A DNA stretch of 64,000 bases from Rhodospirillaceae bacterium (GTDB lineage: Bacteria > Pseudomonadota > Alphaproteobacteria > SHVP01). Each line of letters starts with the position of its first letter. The stretch's first letter is position 1. The notes under the pieces are model-generated. The model saw only the letters and a list, made by a program, of their open reading frames with translations. It was not told where the DNA came from and did not search any database. The translations under genes and the position numbers were made by a program. The stretch spans positions 174,201 through 238,200 of the forward strand of contig PBKD01000002.1 in assembly GCA_002722055.1 (NCBI GenBank). Reading direction: 5' to 3'. Shown here piece by piece: positions 1-8,574 of the stretch.

Positions 1-831
1 ATAACATGCTCAGTCACTGGTTTTGGAGAGACCGGGCCGTATAATAAAAGACCTTCTTTTGATATGGTCGCACAAGCCACTGGTGGAGGTATGTCAATTA
101 CAGGTACGAGAGAAACATCACAATTTAGAGCTGGTATTCCAATAGGTGATTTAGGTGGAGGGATTTTTGGAGCGATTGGAATTTTAGCTGCACTTCATCA
201 AAGGACTCTAACTAACAGAGGTCAACATGTAGATGTAGCTATGTTAGATGGTCAAATATCAATGCTCAATTATATGGCTACCATGTACTTTTTATCTGGA
301 GAGAACCCATATGGTATAGGTAACTCTCATTTTGTACATGTACCTTATAATGTTTTCGAAACACAAACTCTGTCTGTTGTATTGGCAATAATTACAGATA
401 ACTTCTATGAGTCTCTTGCTGATCTTCTTAATGATGACTTTTTGAAACAAGAAAAATACAAAACTCAGCCTGGTAGGTTTGTTGATAAGCAAAAAATTGA
501 AGAATGTGTTCAAAATCATTTTAAAAATCAACCAGCTGAATTTTGGCTCGAAAAGCTTGAAGCTGCAAGAATACCACATGCACCAGTTAACGATTTTGAG
601 CATGCGCTCAAAGATCCACAGGTATTATCTAGAAAAATGGTTGTTGATATTCCTCACGTAGATGGGGGATCATTTAAAGCTCCAGGTAACCCTGTTAAAC
701 TTGACGACCATTCAGATACCTGGGAGTCTCCACCAAAACTTGGTGAGCATACTGATGAAATTTTAAAAGGTTTTTTGGGTAAAACTGACGAAGAAATTAG
801 CAACCTTAGACAAAACAAGATAATTAATTAA
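1..831 (+). CDS. Family III CoA-transferase (CaiB/BaiF type), 5' truncated
   Basis: The reading frame is open from base 1, so the N-terminal part lies outside the window; about 276 of the usual ~400 residues are present. The visible start carries the family motif TGFGETGPY followed by RPSFDMVAQATGG, typical of the CaiB/BaiF fold just after the catalytic Asp region. The C-terminal half has the usual swapped small domain ending in GEHTDEIL. Such enzymes move CoA between an acyl-CoA donor and a free carboxylate in the cytoplasm. It lies 12 bases upstream of an HMG-CoA-lyase-type gene on the same strand. The pair probably activates and then cleaves a branched hydroxy-dicarboxylate (HMG- or citramalate-like); that substrate is inference. 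Confidence 0.9.
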   Translation: MTCSVTGFGETGPYNKRPSFDMVAQATGGGMSITGTRETSQFRAGIPIGDLGGGIFGAIGILAALHQRTLTNRGQHVDVAMLDGQISMLNYMATMYFLSGENPYGIGNSHFVHVPYNVFETQTLSVVLAIITDNFYESLADLLNDDFLKQEKYKTQPGRFVDKQKIEECVQNHFKNQPAEFWLEKLEAARIPHAPVNDFEHALKDPQVLSRKMVVDIPHVDGGSFKAPGNPVKLDDHSDTWESPPKLGEHTDEILKGFLGKTDEEISNLRQNKIIN

Positions 832-843
832 AGGGTTAAAGAT

Positions 844-1776
844 ATGTCAAAAAGTATTTTAATTAATGAAGTTGGACTAAGAGATGGCTTACAAATTCAA
901 CCAAAGTTTGTACCTACAAATGGAAAATTGGAAATAGCACTCGGTCTTATTGATGCTGGTATAAAATCCTTTGAAGCTGCATCATTTGTATCACCAAAAG
1001 CTGTACCTCAAATGAGTGATGCTTCTGATCTATTTAAATCACTCCCGAAAAATGATAATATATATTACTCTGCACTTTTATTTAATCAAAAAGGATATGA
1101 AAGAGCTGTTGAATCAGGAGCTAAAGCAATTGCAATTGCATTAGCTTCTACAGAAAAAATGAATATGGCAAATATAAGAATGTCATTACCTGATGCTATA
1201 AATAACCTTGGTAGATTAATAAAAATGGCTAAGAAAGACGGATTAGATGCAAGAGCATACATTTCAACAGCACTTGGTTGCCCATATGAAGGTAATGTTC
1301 CTACTGAAACAGTTATTAATCTTGCAGATAAGATGTTTGAATTAGGAGCTGATAAAATTGCTATTGCTGATACTATAGGATCGGGAGGACCGGCACTAGT
1401 TGAAGAAGTGGTTGGTAAGGCAGCAAAAAAATTTGGAGCAGAGAATCTAATTGTACACTTCCATGATACACGTGCTCTTGGACTAATTAACGCTTGGGTC
1501 GCTTTAAAAGTTGGTGTGACTGAATTTGATACATCTCTAGGTGGACTTGGTGGTTGCCCATTTGCTCCAGGTGCAGCGGGTAATTTAGCTACAGAGGATC
1601 TAGCCTTTATGCTTAATGACGCAGGTTACGAAACCGGTATCGATATAGGAAAAATACGAGAAGCAGTTCTAATAGCGGAGCGGTACACCGGACAAAAACT
1701 GGGTGGCAGAATTTCTCAATGGTGGATATCACAAGAAAGAAAAAAAGCCGCATCAGCAGCTTCGGCTGCCGAATAA
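844..1776 (+). CDS. Hydroxymethylglutaryl-CoA lyase family protein
   Basis: A 310-residue TIM-barrel aldolase-type lyase that would split an HMG-CoA-like thioester into a keto acid and an acyl-CoA. The catalytic set known for HMG-CoA lyase is present: EVGLRDGLQ (Arg13, Asp14), the Glu in FEAASFVSP, the metal ligands HFHD, and the loop cysteine in GGLGGCPFAPGAAGN. Length is normal for the family. AAGGG lies 7 to 11 bases before the ATG. The tail is alanine-rich (AASAASAAE). It is probably cotranscribed with the upstream CoA-transferase. HMG-CoA and citramalyl-CoA lyases look alike at this level, so the substrate is open. Confidence 0.88.
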   Translation: MSKSILINEVGLRDGLQIQPKFVPTNGKLEIALGLIDAGIKSFEAASFVSPKAVPQMSDASDLFKSLPKNDNIYYSALLFNQKGYERAVESGAKAIAIALASTEKMNMANIRMSLPDAINNLGRLIKMAKKDGLDARAYISTALGCPYEGNVPTETVINLADKMFELGADKIAIADTIGSGGPALVEEVVGKAAKKFGAENLIVHFHDTRALGLINAWVALKVGVTEFDTSLGGLGGCPFAPGAAGNLATEDLAFMLNDAGYETGIDIGKIREAVLIAERYTGQKLGGRISQWWISQERKKAASAASAAE

Positions 1777-1789
1777 AAATACTTATTCG
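1770..1789. terminator. Hairpin spanning two convergent stop codons
   Basis: Arms CGAATAA and TTATTCG (7 bp) enclose the loop AAATAC. The left arm ends with the TAA stop of the lyase gene and the right arm contains the stop of the opposing YrdC-like gene. Just upstream, 1756-1769 forms GCAGC-TTCG-GCTGC, a UUCG tetraloop hairpin inside the last alanine codons. No strong T-run follows either element, so termination strength is uncertain. Confidence 0.35.
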
Positions 1790-2487
1790 TTATCTTCCCT
1801 TAAATCAACTCCAAATTTAGAGAATATTTCTCTAATTTTATCGTAGCATACACCTATTCTTATTGTTTCAAAATTACCAAAATCAATAATTGTTGATGAT
1901 CTTCCCTTATCATTTTCATATTTTGATGTACCACCATCAATAAGAATATCTCCAGCGTTTAAAACAGGTTTATCTACTTCATCTAATTTATATTTAGAAC
2001 CTGTCAAAGATGTGTTCGCTGAAGAACCCAAAACTGGCATCTGCATTTGCATTGATTGTTTAGTCATTTCATTATGAAACTCACCCGCATTTAGAAGCAT
2101 ATCTAAAGTTCCAATTTTAGTTGAGTTTTTTAGCACCCAGTCATCAACATTTTTAAACATAGGGTGATCTTTCTTGAAAGGAGCAACAGTTGACATAGGT
2201 AGATCATTATCGAAAATCACTGCTTTAATAATATCATGTTTCCATGTATCTATAATTTGAATTTCTTTCAAGAGATCATAATTTGAAAACATACCAGATG
2301 GCTTTTCAAATGACCTATCTTTACATTTAAATATAGTTTCAATAGATTTTTTTGAATTACCGACAATTGCATATGCTACATCCAAAGGGATTATTGCTAC
2401 ACCCTCATTTGCTATAACATCCAGAACTTCTTTTGATTGTTGAACAACATCATCGGCTACAATTCTAATTTGATTATTTTCACTCAA
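1783..2487 (-). CDS. Divergent Sua5/YciO/YrdC-family protein
   Basis: A 234-residue protein with a YrdC-like fold. GVAIIPLDVAYAIVG replaces the usual start with a PTDTVYGL-like motif, KPSGMF matches the KRP-x-x-x-P segment loosely, and LGSSANTSLTG matches the SSAN nucleotide-binding motif. The family makes carbamoyl- or threonylcarbamoyl-adenylates from bicarbonate and ATP. The altered first motif argues that this is a paralogue and not the tRNA t6A enzyme. The TTG start is chosen because AAAGGA lies 8-9 bases before it. It is the last gene of the leftward hydantoinase series, 17 bases after the amidohydrolase. A role in carbamoyl chemistry is a guess from context. Confidence 0.7.
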   Translation of the reverse strand: MSENNQIRIVADDVVQQSKEVLDVIANEGVAIIPLDVAYAIVGNSKKSIETIFKCKDRSFEKPSGMFSNYDLLKEIQIIDTWKHDIIKAVIFDNDLPMSTVAPFKKDHPMFKNVDDWVLKNSTKIGTLDMLLNAGEFHNEMTKQSMQMQMPVLGSSANTSLTGSKYKLDEVDKPVLNAGDILIDGGTSKYENDKGRSSTIIDFGNFETIRIGVCYDKIREIFSKFGVDLREDNE

Positions 2488-2504
2488 AATACTAAATCCT
2501 TTTT

Positions 2505-3140
2505 TTATTTGTTAAAATTATTCAAGTAATGAATTACTTCTTTTTCACTTACCACGTCACCATATTTTGCATTCATATCGAAAAGATTTGCTTTATGAGG
2601 TCGCTCGTCTCTATCACCAACGGCTTCTTCGACTATAATTGGCCTAAAACCATATGAGACAGTATCAATACATGTCGCTCGAATACAACCAGAAGTTGTT
2701 ACACCAGTTATTATAAGTGTATCAATATTTGCTGCATTAAGAGAAGAAGCCAAAGTAGTTCCAAAAAAAGCGCTTGGGTACTGCTTTGATATAACCAACT
2801 CATTATCTAATGGTTCTAAGCTCCCACCCCATTTACCAAGATCTCCACCTTCCTCCATGATATGAAGAGTAGGAACTTTTTCAATAAACATTCCACCATT
2901 CCACCCTCCCTTTTGAAAAACAACATTTGTATAGATTATTGGAATATTACTTATTCTAGCTTGGTCAAGCACTCTAATTGCTGACTCAAGATTTTTCTCT
3001 ACAGAAGCATAAAGAGGAGATTCAGGATCAAAATATGCTTTGACAAAGTCCACTAATATTAACGCTGGATTTTCACCAAATCCTAAACGCTTATTATAGC
3101 CCGCACTATCATAATCGTTAGATAAATTATCTTCTTTCAT
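2505..3140 (-). CDS. Isochorismatase-family cysteine hydrolase, N-carbamoylsarcosine amidase-like
   Basis: A 211-residue cytoplasmic hydrolase. The catalytic triad of the family can be read: Asp in ALILVDFVKAYF, Lys in VISKQYPSAFFGT, and Cys in GVTTSGCIRATCID, preceded by the cis-peptide region. The TTSGCIRATCID motif followed by GFRPIIVEEAVGDR is typical of the N-carbamoylsarcosine amidase/maleamate amidase branch. Those enzymes hydrolyse a carbamoyl amide to release ammonia and CO2. Its place directly after hydantoinase A/B genes supports an N-carbamoyl amino acid substrate (for example N-carbamoylsarcosine from N-methylhydantoin). That assignment is inference. Confidence 0.8.
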   Translation of the reverse strand: MKEDNLSNDYDSAGYNKRLGFGENPALILVDFVKAYFDPESPLYASVEKNLESAIRVLDQARISNIPIIYTNVVFQKGGWNGGMFIEKVPTLHIMEEGGDLGKWGGSLEPLDNELVISKQYPSAFFGTTLASSLNAANIDTLIITGVTTSGCIRATCIDTVSYGFRPIIVEEAVGDRDERPHKANLFDMNAKYGDVVSEKEVIHYLNNFNK

Positions 3141-3179
3141 TTACATTTCCAAGAATATTATAATTACACATAAATATAA

Positions 3180-4049
3180 TTATTTCCATTTATTTTCAAA
3201 ATTCCAAATATCTTCAAAACCCATTAATTTATGCATATCATTACCTTTAAGTAAAGGAATAGATAATCTAGATGTTGATTTATCATCAAATAATTTTTTA
3301 TAAACAAATTGCATTGTAGCTGCAGATGCACTGAAAGCAGTTCCAGGAAATATAGCTAGCGTAAACCCAAGCTCCATTAATTGATTTGAGTCTAGTTTAG
3401 GAGTATTACCTGCTTCTGAGAGATTTATCATTATTGGTATATTATTGAAATTTGAAGTTATCTCTTTCATTTCACTAATTGTTCTATAACCCTCTACAAA
3501 GAGCATATCTACACCAGTCTTAATATAAGACTCTGACCTTCTACAAGCATTAGCTAGCCCTTCCTCAGAAAGACTATCCGTTCGGGCAATTATTAGAAAA
3601 TTCTCATCTGATCTTGAGTCTAATGCTACTTTAAGCCTACTACACATTTCATCTTTTGAAACAAGTTGCTTACCTTTTGTGTGACCACACCTTTTTGGAT
3701 TAACTTGATCCTCAATATGCAAAGCACATGCACCAGATGATTCATAACCCTTAATTGTTTGAGCAATATTTATTAAACCACCGTAACCAGTATCTGCATC
3801 AGCAATTAGTGGCTTGGATACACCACTAGCGATAACACCAACTCTATTAACCATATCTCTATAGGATGCCAAACCTGCATCTGGTAAACCTAGATATGAT
3901 GCTACGGTTCCATATCCTGTCATATATAAAGCATCAAAATTTAATTTATCTGCTATTCTAGCTGAAAGCATATCAAAAACTCCAGGAGCAATGAAGAAAT
4001 TCTTATCCCGAATTTTTTTTGCTAATTTCTGTCTCTTTAAATTAAACAT
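3180..4049 (-). CDS. Isocitrate lyase/PEP mutase superfamily enzyme (2-methylisocitrate lyase-like)
   Basis: A 289-residue TIM-barrel lyase. It shows FIAPGVFDMLSARIA at the N-terminus, the Mg-binding ADADTGYGG motif, HIEDQ, and the signature loop KRCGHTKGK with the catalytic cysteine. Length and motifs match PrpB, dimethylmalate lyase and oxaloacetate decarboxylase relatives; the exact C-C or P-C bond cleaved cannot be told. CGGA lies seven bases before the ATG. A strong hairpin separates it from hyuB upstream, so it may be expressed at a different level from HyuAB. The product would be a small keto acid or glyoxylate feeding central metabolism. Confidence 0.82.
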   Translation of the reverse strand: MFNLKRQKLAKKIRDKNFFIAPGVFDMLSARIADKLNFDALYMTGYGTVASYLGLPDAGLASYRDMVNRVGVIASGVSKPLIADADTGYGGLINIAQTIKGYESSGACALHIEDQVNPKRCGHTKGKQLVSKDEMCSRLKVALDSRSDENFLIIARTDSLSEEGLANACRRSESYIKTGVDMLFVEGYRTISEMKEITSNFNNIPIMINLSEAGNTPKLDSNQLMELGFTLAIFPGTAFSASAATMQFVYKKLFDDKSTSRLSIPLLKGNDMHKLMGFEDIWNFENKWK

Positions 4050-4060
4050 ATATTTATCCG

Positions 4061-4089
4061 AAAAAAAATGGCGCCTGAGATGGCGCCAT
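4061..4089 (-). terminator. Intrinsic terminator/attenuator between hyuB and the lyase gene
   Basis: Stem ATGGCGCC/GGCGCCAT (4068-4075 with 4082-4089, loop TGAGAT) is GC-rich in an AT-rich setting. For leftward transcription it is followed by seven U residues (A-run 4061-4067). It lies between the hyuB stop and the start of the next gene, about 12 bases from that ATG. It could end most hyuAB transcripts or protect their 3' ends. A T-run on the other side makes it symmetrical, but no gene reads into it rightward. Confidence 0.62.
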
Positions 4090-4111
4090 AATTTTTGTTT
4101 TTTTAAATAAT

Positions 4112-6019
4112 CTATTCAGCAGCTTCTCTTAATTTCTGAGCCGCAACTTGATGCCATTTTTGAAAAACTGGTGCTTTGGGAGGATCAAAACTAGTTTCCT
4201 CTTTACACCTAGCTTTTAACTCATCGATTGATGTAAAACCGAAATCAAACAATTTGACATCACCTCTCTCATCACTGAGTTTTTTTCTAAGCTTTTCAGT
4301 TTCATCATTATCTACTGAACCATCCTTATTAAGGACAACACCATATCTTTTAGCACCGTCAAATGAAACAAGACCTCTTTCAACGTCTTTTGCAACTTTT
4401 TCAGCTGGGCGTTTAAACGGATCACCCCAACCTCCTCCTCCCCAAGTATTGAAGAAAAGTACATCGTCTTTTTCAACCTTAATATGATCTTTTTTAGCAG
4501 GCATTAGTTCTTCAGTTCCATCAGCCCTTCTTAAAATTTTATTACTTCTTCCTCCAGGGGTACCACCGTTAACTCCCCATGGATATGTCAGCCATCTGTC
4601 ATCGTGAATTGAAATTTCACCTGGTTCCAAGAAACGATACCCTAGTCTAATTCCGTTTCCTCCTCTATGAAGGCCAGCACCCCCTGAATCAGCGATAGAT
4701 TCATATGTATCGATTCTTAAGGGGAAATAAGCTTCAAGAAACTCATTTGGAACATTAGTAAAAGATGGCCATAAAGAATGCCCATCTGGTCCATCACCTA
4801 CAGGTCTACCTGGTATACCACCAAACCCTATTTGATATAATTGAAACCACTCTCCGTGTTTATCATAACCCGAATACATGAAATGAGGACTATCTGAAAA
4901 ACCAGCAGCATTAAGTGCATCTGGAGCACCTTGCCCTAACAAACCACCCATTATATCAAAAATTCTTCCCAACATATGAGTCCTGGATGATAGTGAAGCA
5001 GGCTTCATTGGTTTAAGTATTGTTCCTGCAGGAATTCTTACATCAACCAAGTCATAAAAACCATCATTAAACAATATTTGAGGGTCAAAGATATTGATAG
5101 TGAATGCACCAAGGAACATCTTAAACATTTCCTCATTTAGCATGAAATTAACTGAACTCATAGATTGTGGATCTGTACCTTCAAAATCAAAAACAGCTAC
5201 TCCATTCTTGTCTCTGTGCAATGTACAAGCGACCTTATAGGGTCCCATACCAATTCCATCATCACAAATATAATCTTCAAAATAAGCTTTCTTCTCAGGA
5301 ACAAACATACCAATTATGGCACTCATTGCTCTTTTATTCCTGTCAAGCATCTGCTCCATTGCTTCAATAAAATAGTCATCTCCAAATCTATCAGCAATTT
5401 CGATACACCTTTTTTCAGCAATACGCAAAGCAGCTATTAGAGCATTAAAATCAGCACGATTCCATTCAGGTAAACGACAGTTATGAAGAATAAGCTCAAG
5501 TATTTCAGAATTTAATTTTCCTTTTTTATAAATCTTAGTAGGAGGAATCATAATTCCTTCTTCATATATTTGATTTGAATCAACTGGGAGACTTCCAGGT
5601 ACCTTTCCACCTACATCAGTCATATGACCAAACATAGCAGACCATGCAATTACTCTATGATCTTTAAATATAGGTTGAAGCACTAGCCAGTCAGGTAAAT
5701 GACTTATTGCACCTCTGCAGCTGTATGGATCATTAGTTAAGAAAATATCACCTTCTTCAATGGTACCCTCATAGCCCTCGATAAAACCATAAATAAATGA
5801 ACCAAACTGTCCAACAACCATTTTTCCATCGTTGTTGGCAATCATCGGGAACTCATCGTGTTGCTCTCTTATGCCTGGAGACATAGCAGTTCTGAATAAA
5901 ACAGCATCCATCTCCCACCTAGCATTTTTTAAAGCATTCTCAATAAGATCAAGAGTTACTAGGTCTAATTTTACTTTTTTAAACTTTTTGTTATTACCCT
6001 GTATAATTTTAGCAGCCAT
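4112..6019 (-). CDS. Hydantoinase B/oxoprolinase family protein
   Basis: The beta-type subunit (635 residues) that works with HyuA to open cyclic amides such as 5-oxoproline or (N-methyl)hydantoin at the expense of ATP. Family landmarks: LFRTAMSPGIREQHDEFPM near the N-terminus, EGDIFLTNDPY, GAISHLPDW, GHMTDVGGKVPGS with putative metal ligands, HRGGNGIRLGYRF, and NTWGGGGWGDP near the end. Length is normal. It starts 16 bases after the HyuA stop behind a GGGGG ribosome site, so the two are surely coexpressed. The acetone carboxylase alpha subunit is a distant relative, but the HyuA partner type favours hydantoinase/oxoprolinase. The substrate is not proven. Confidence 0.9.
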   Translation of the reverse strand: MAAKIIQGNNKKFKKVKLDLVTLDLIENALKNARWEMDAVLFRTAMSPGIREQHDEFPMIANNDGKMVVGQFGSFIYGFIEGYEGTIEEGDIFLTNDPYSCRGAISHLPDWLVLQPIFKDHRVIAWSAMFGHMTDVGGKVPGSLPVDSNQIYEEGIMIPPTKIYKKGKLNSEILELILHNCRLPEWNRADFNALIAALRIAEKRCIEIADRFGDDYFIEAMEQMLDRNKRAMSAIIGMFVPEKKAYFEDYICDDGIGMGPYKVACTLHRDKNGVAVFDFEGTDPQSMSSVNFMLNEEMFKMFLGAFTINIFDPQILFNDGFYDLVDVRIPAGTILKPMKPASLSSRTHMLGRIFDIMGGLLGQGAPDALNAAGFSDSPHFMYSGYDKHGEWFQLYQIGFGGIPGRPVGDGPDGHSLWPSFTNVPNEFLEAYFPLRIDTYESIADSGGAGLHRGGNGIRLGYRFLEPGEISIHDDRWLTYPWGVNGGTPGGRSNKILRRADGTEELMPAKKDHIKVEKDDVLFFNTWGGGGWGDPFKRPAEKVAKDVERGLVSFDGAKRYGVVLNKDGSVDNDETEKLRKKLSDERGDVKLFDFGFTSIDELKARCKEETSFDPPKAPVFQKWHQVAAQKLREAAE

Positions 6020-6035
6020 TTATCAATACCCCCAC

Positions 6036-8297
6036 TTATCGCTTACGAGATTTAGATTTTTTAGATTTCTTGGACGCAACCTTACGTTTAGGCGCCTTTT
6101 TCTTTGCAACTTTCTTCTTTGCAATTTTCTTCTTAGCTACTTTTTTTGCAACCTTACGTTTAGGTGCCTTTTTCTTTGCAGCTTTTCTTTTAGATGTTTT
6201 ACTTTTAGAAGTTCGGCTTGAAGATGTTGATTTACCCGAAGATTTAGAAGGGTTAATCAAAATATTACCAAATCCATCAACTTTACCAACATGGTCAGGT
6301 AAAATTAATGTTGTAGAATCCATTTCAGTAACAATAGCAGGACCAGGAATAGAATGACCAGATTTTAACAATGAACGATCATATATTTTTGCTTTCCTAT
6401 TTTTTCCATCAACAAATACATTCGTGGATTCAATAACAGCTTCTTTAGGCTCACCAGAACCTTTGCCAACCCTCTCAGCTTTTACCTTTGTTGGTTTACC
6501 TTGCTGAATAGCTCTTAAATTAACTAATTCCTGATCATGATCCAAAGCAAATGTGTACATTTGCTCATGCATCTTATCAAATTCTTTAGCAACAGCAGAT
6601 AGACCACCTTTTGCAAATTTCTTTGCATCTGTTTCAATAGTAAGAACTAAGCCTTGCCCATGATAACGAACATCAATTTCATATGTAGTTGTTTGATCTT
6701 TCCTACTAACACCTTCTGCGTCAAGTTCTTTAGCTGAACGTTCCGCTAATTCTTTAAGAATTTTATTAACTTCTTTATCTGATGTTTGTGGGAAAGTCCT
6801 AATAAAAGACCGTGAAGCTTCGTTTCTTACACGAGTAGTAGCATCACCGTATGCACACAAAACTCCTGGGCCAGGCGGAATTATCACAGGCCAAGAACCT
6901 GTAAGTTTCCCCAACGCATTTGCATGTAAAGGACCAGCACCACCAAAAGCTATAAGAGCAAAATCCCTAGGGTCATGACCTTGTTCGACTGAAACCAACC
7001 TTAAAGCACCAAACATATTTTCATTAACAATATTGTATATACCCTCTGCTGCGTTCATAACCTTTAGATCCATTGCAGAAGCGATTTTCTCTACTGATTT
7101 TTTTGCTAGGTTAGAATCTATAACCATATCACCGCCAAGCTTGGAAGACGATGGAAGATAACCAAGAGCGACATTAGCGTCAGTCACAGTAGGTTCTTCA
7201 CCACCTTTAGCATATGCAGCAGGGCCAGGGACAGCTCCAGCAGATTGAGGACCTACCCTCAAAGACTTAGTCAACTCTGGTGAGTATGCTATCGATCCAC
7301 CTCCTGCACCACAGGTTCTAACATCTATTGAGGATGCACGAACAGTCACATCAGCAACTCTTGTTTCTCTTCTTTTCAAAGGTGAACTATTTTGAACCAA
7401 GGCTACATCAGTTGACGTACCACCCATATCAAAGGTAAGAAGGTTTTTATAACCTGCTTTTTCTGCAATCCAGATAGCGCCAGCAACACCCCCAGCAGGT
7501 CCTGACATCAAAAGGTTCACAGGAGCATTTTCTGCAGACTCAACAGAGGAAAGACCTCCATCTGACCTTAGAACATGCAACTGAACATCTTTCATCCTTT
7601 TCTTTGTTTCTTTATGAAGATTACGCATATATTTTGAAACTACTGGTCTAATATAGGAATTAACAACTGTAGTTTCGGTTCTCTCATACTCTTGCATTTC
7701 AGGAATAACTTCAGAGGAGATAGAGATAGGGATATCAGTAAAAATCTTTTGAGCTAATTTTCTTGCCTTAACCTCGTGAGCACCATTAGCAAAAGAATTA
7801 ATAAAAGAAATTGTAAGAGCTTCTATATCATACTTGCCTTTAAGCTTTTTAAGTTTCTTTTCTAAGTCATCAAGGTCAATAGGAGAGACTATATCTCCTT
7901 TAGTTCCTATTCTTTCCTCTGCCTCAATAGTACATTCTAGAGGAGCCAAAGGATCAGTTTTGTTAAATATAACCCAACCACCAAGACCACCAGGAACAAA
8001 AGATCTTGCTATTTGAAGAACCTGACCGAAACCTTTTGTAGTTATAAGTCCAACTTTTGCACCAGCATTGGTTAAAACAGTATTAGTTGCAACCGTCGTT
8101 CCATGCATAACATTTGTAATTTCTTTTGGATCCACACCTGCTTCAGCACAAACTTTTTCAATTCCATTTAAAACTCCACGCGATGAGTCATCTGGTGTAG
8201 AAGGAACTTTAGCAGTTTTGGTTTCACCAGTTTTTTCATCGACTAGAAGTAAGTCAGTAAAAGTACCCCCGACATCAACCCCTAAACGATAGGACAT
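6036..8297 (-). CDS. Hydantoinase A/oxoprolinase family protein with lysine-rich C-terminal tail
   Basis: The ATP-binding subunit of an ATP-dependent hydantoinase/oxoprolinase (753 residues). The actin-like phosphate loops are seen in GVDVGGTFTDLLLVD near the start and FDMGGTSTDVALV mid-protein. VMHGTTVATNTVL, LMSGPAGGVAGA and FGGAGPLHANALG are further family motifs. The core ends near residue 683. About 70 more residues follow, mostly Lys, Ala, Ser, Arg and Val in AKKKVAKKKAPKRK-type repeats, resembling histone H1-like or AlgP-like tails, which I do not know from HyuA proteins. GGGAGA before the ATG supports the start. The tail may bind nucleic acid or membranes, or mediate assembly; that is inference. 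Confidence 0.9.
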   Translation of the reverse strand: MSYRLGVDVGGTFTDLLLVDEKTGETKTAKVPSTPDDSSRGVLNGIEKVCAEAGVDPKEITNVMHGTTVATNTVLTNAGAKVGLITTKGFGQVLQIARSFVPGGLGGWVIFNKTDPLAPLECTIEAEERIGTKGDIVSPIDLDDLEKKLKKLKGKYDIEALTISFINSFANGAHEVKARKLAQKIFTDIPISISSEVIPEMQEYERTETTVVNSYIRPVVSKYMRNLHKETKKRMKDVQLHVLRSDGGLSSVESAENAPVNLLMSGPAGGVAGAIWIAEKAGYKNLLTFDMGGTSTDVALVQNSSPLKRRETRVADVTVRASSIDVRTCGAGGGSIAYSPELTKSLRVGPQSAGAVPGPAAYAKGGEEPTVTDANVALGYLPSSSKLGGDMVIDSNLAKKSVEKIASAMDLKVMNAAEGIYNIVNENMFGALRLVSVEQGHDPRDFALIAFGGAGPLHANALGKLTGSWPVIIPPGPGVLCAYGDATTRVRNEASRSFIRTFPQTSDKEVNKILKELAERSAKELDAEGVSRKDQTTTYEIDVRYHGQGLVLTIETDAKKFAKGGLSAVAKEFDKMHEQMYTFALDHDQELVNLRAIQQGKPTKVKAERVGKGSGEPKEAVIESTNVFVDGKNRKAKIYDRSLLKSGHSIPGPAIVTEMDSTTLILPDHVGKVDGFGNILINPSKSSGKSTSSSRTSKSKTSKRKAAKKKAPKRKVAKKVAKKKIAKKKVAKKKAPKRKVASKKSKKSKSRKR
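6076..6180. repeat. 33-bp direct repeat encoding the basic tail of HyuA
   Basis: Two 33-base copies (6076-6108 and 6148-6180) differ at one position (GGCGCC versus GGTGCC) and start 72 bases apart. They encode the repeated KKKAPKRKVA unit of the HyuA tail. Further degenerate AAG/AAA-rich units lie between them. The arrangement suggests growth of the tail by in-frame tandem duplication. Confidence 0.8.
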
Positions 8298-8336
8298 TTA
8301 AGATTCTCCCTAGAAAATAATATTTTTAAAAGTATA

Positions 8337-8386
8337 CCACTTGTTAATAGTGGATTACCAATTTCATATACTATCCCGTATGATAG
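8337..8386. promoter_or_regulatory. Two inverted repeats upstream of hyuA
   Basis: CCACT (8337-8341) pairs with AGTGG (8349-8353), and CTATC (8371-8375) pairs with GATAG (8382-8386) around CCGTAT. They lie 40 to 90 bases before the hyuA start, in the 277-base gap between the permease and hyuA. Their position suits operator sites. No regulator gene is present nearby, and half-sites of five bases can occur by chance. Confidence 0.25.
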
Positions 8387-8574
8387 AGTTAACTGTCAAC
8401 AAGAGTCATGACTAAAATTATAGTTTTTTCAATTTTTTTGGAATATTAAAGCTAATTTAATGGATTATTCAAAAATCTGCAAGATTTTAGCAACTTTTGA
8501 GGGTCAAAATACAGTTACCTAAATCTATTTATTTGAAAAATAAATATTACGAATCAACAGAAAAAGTCTTTCTG

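Noticed and set aside
1783..2487. Annotation as the essential t6A synthase TsaC
   Set aside because: The first nucleotide-binding motif is changed and the gene sits at the end of a catabolic operon.
5832..6221. Open frame on the + strand opposite the HyuA tail and HyuB start
   Set aside because: It is a shadow of the AAG/AAA-rich tail and gives a Phe/Leu/Arg low-complexity product with no ribosome site.
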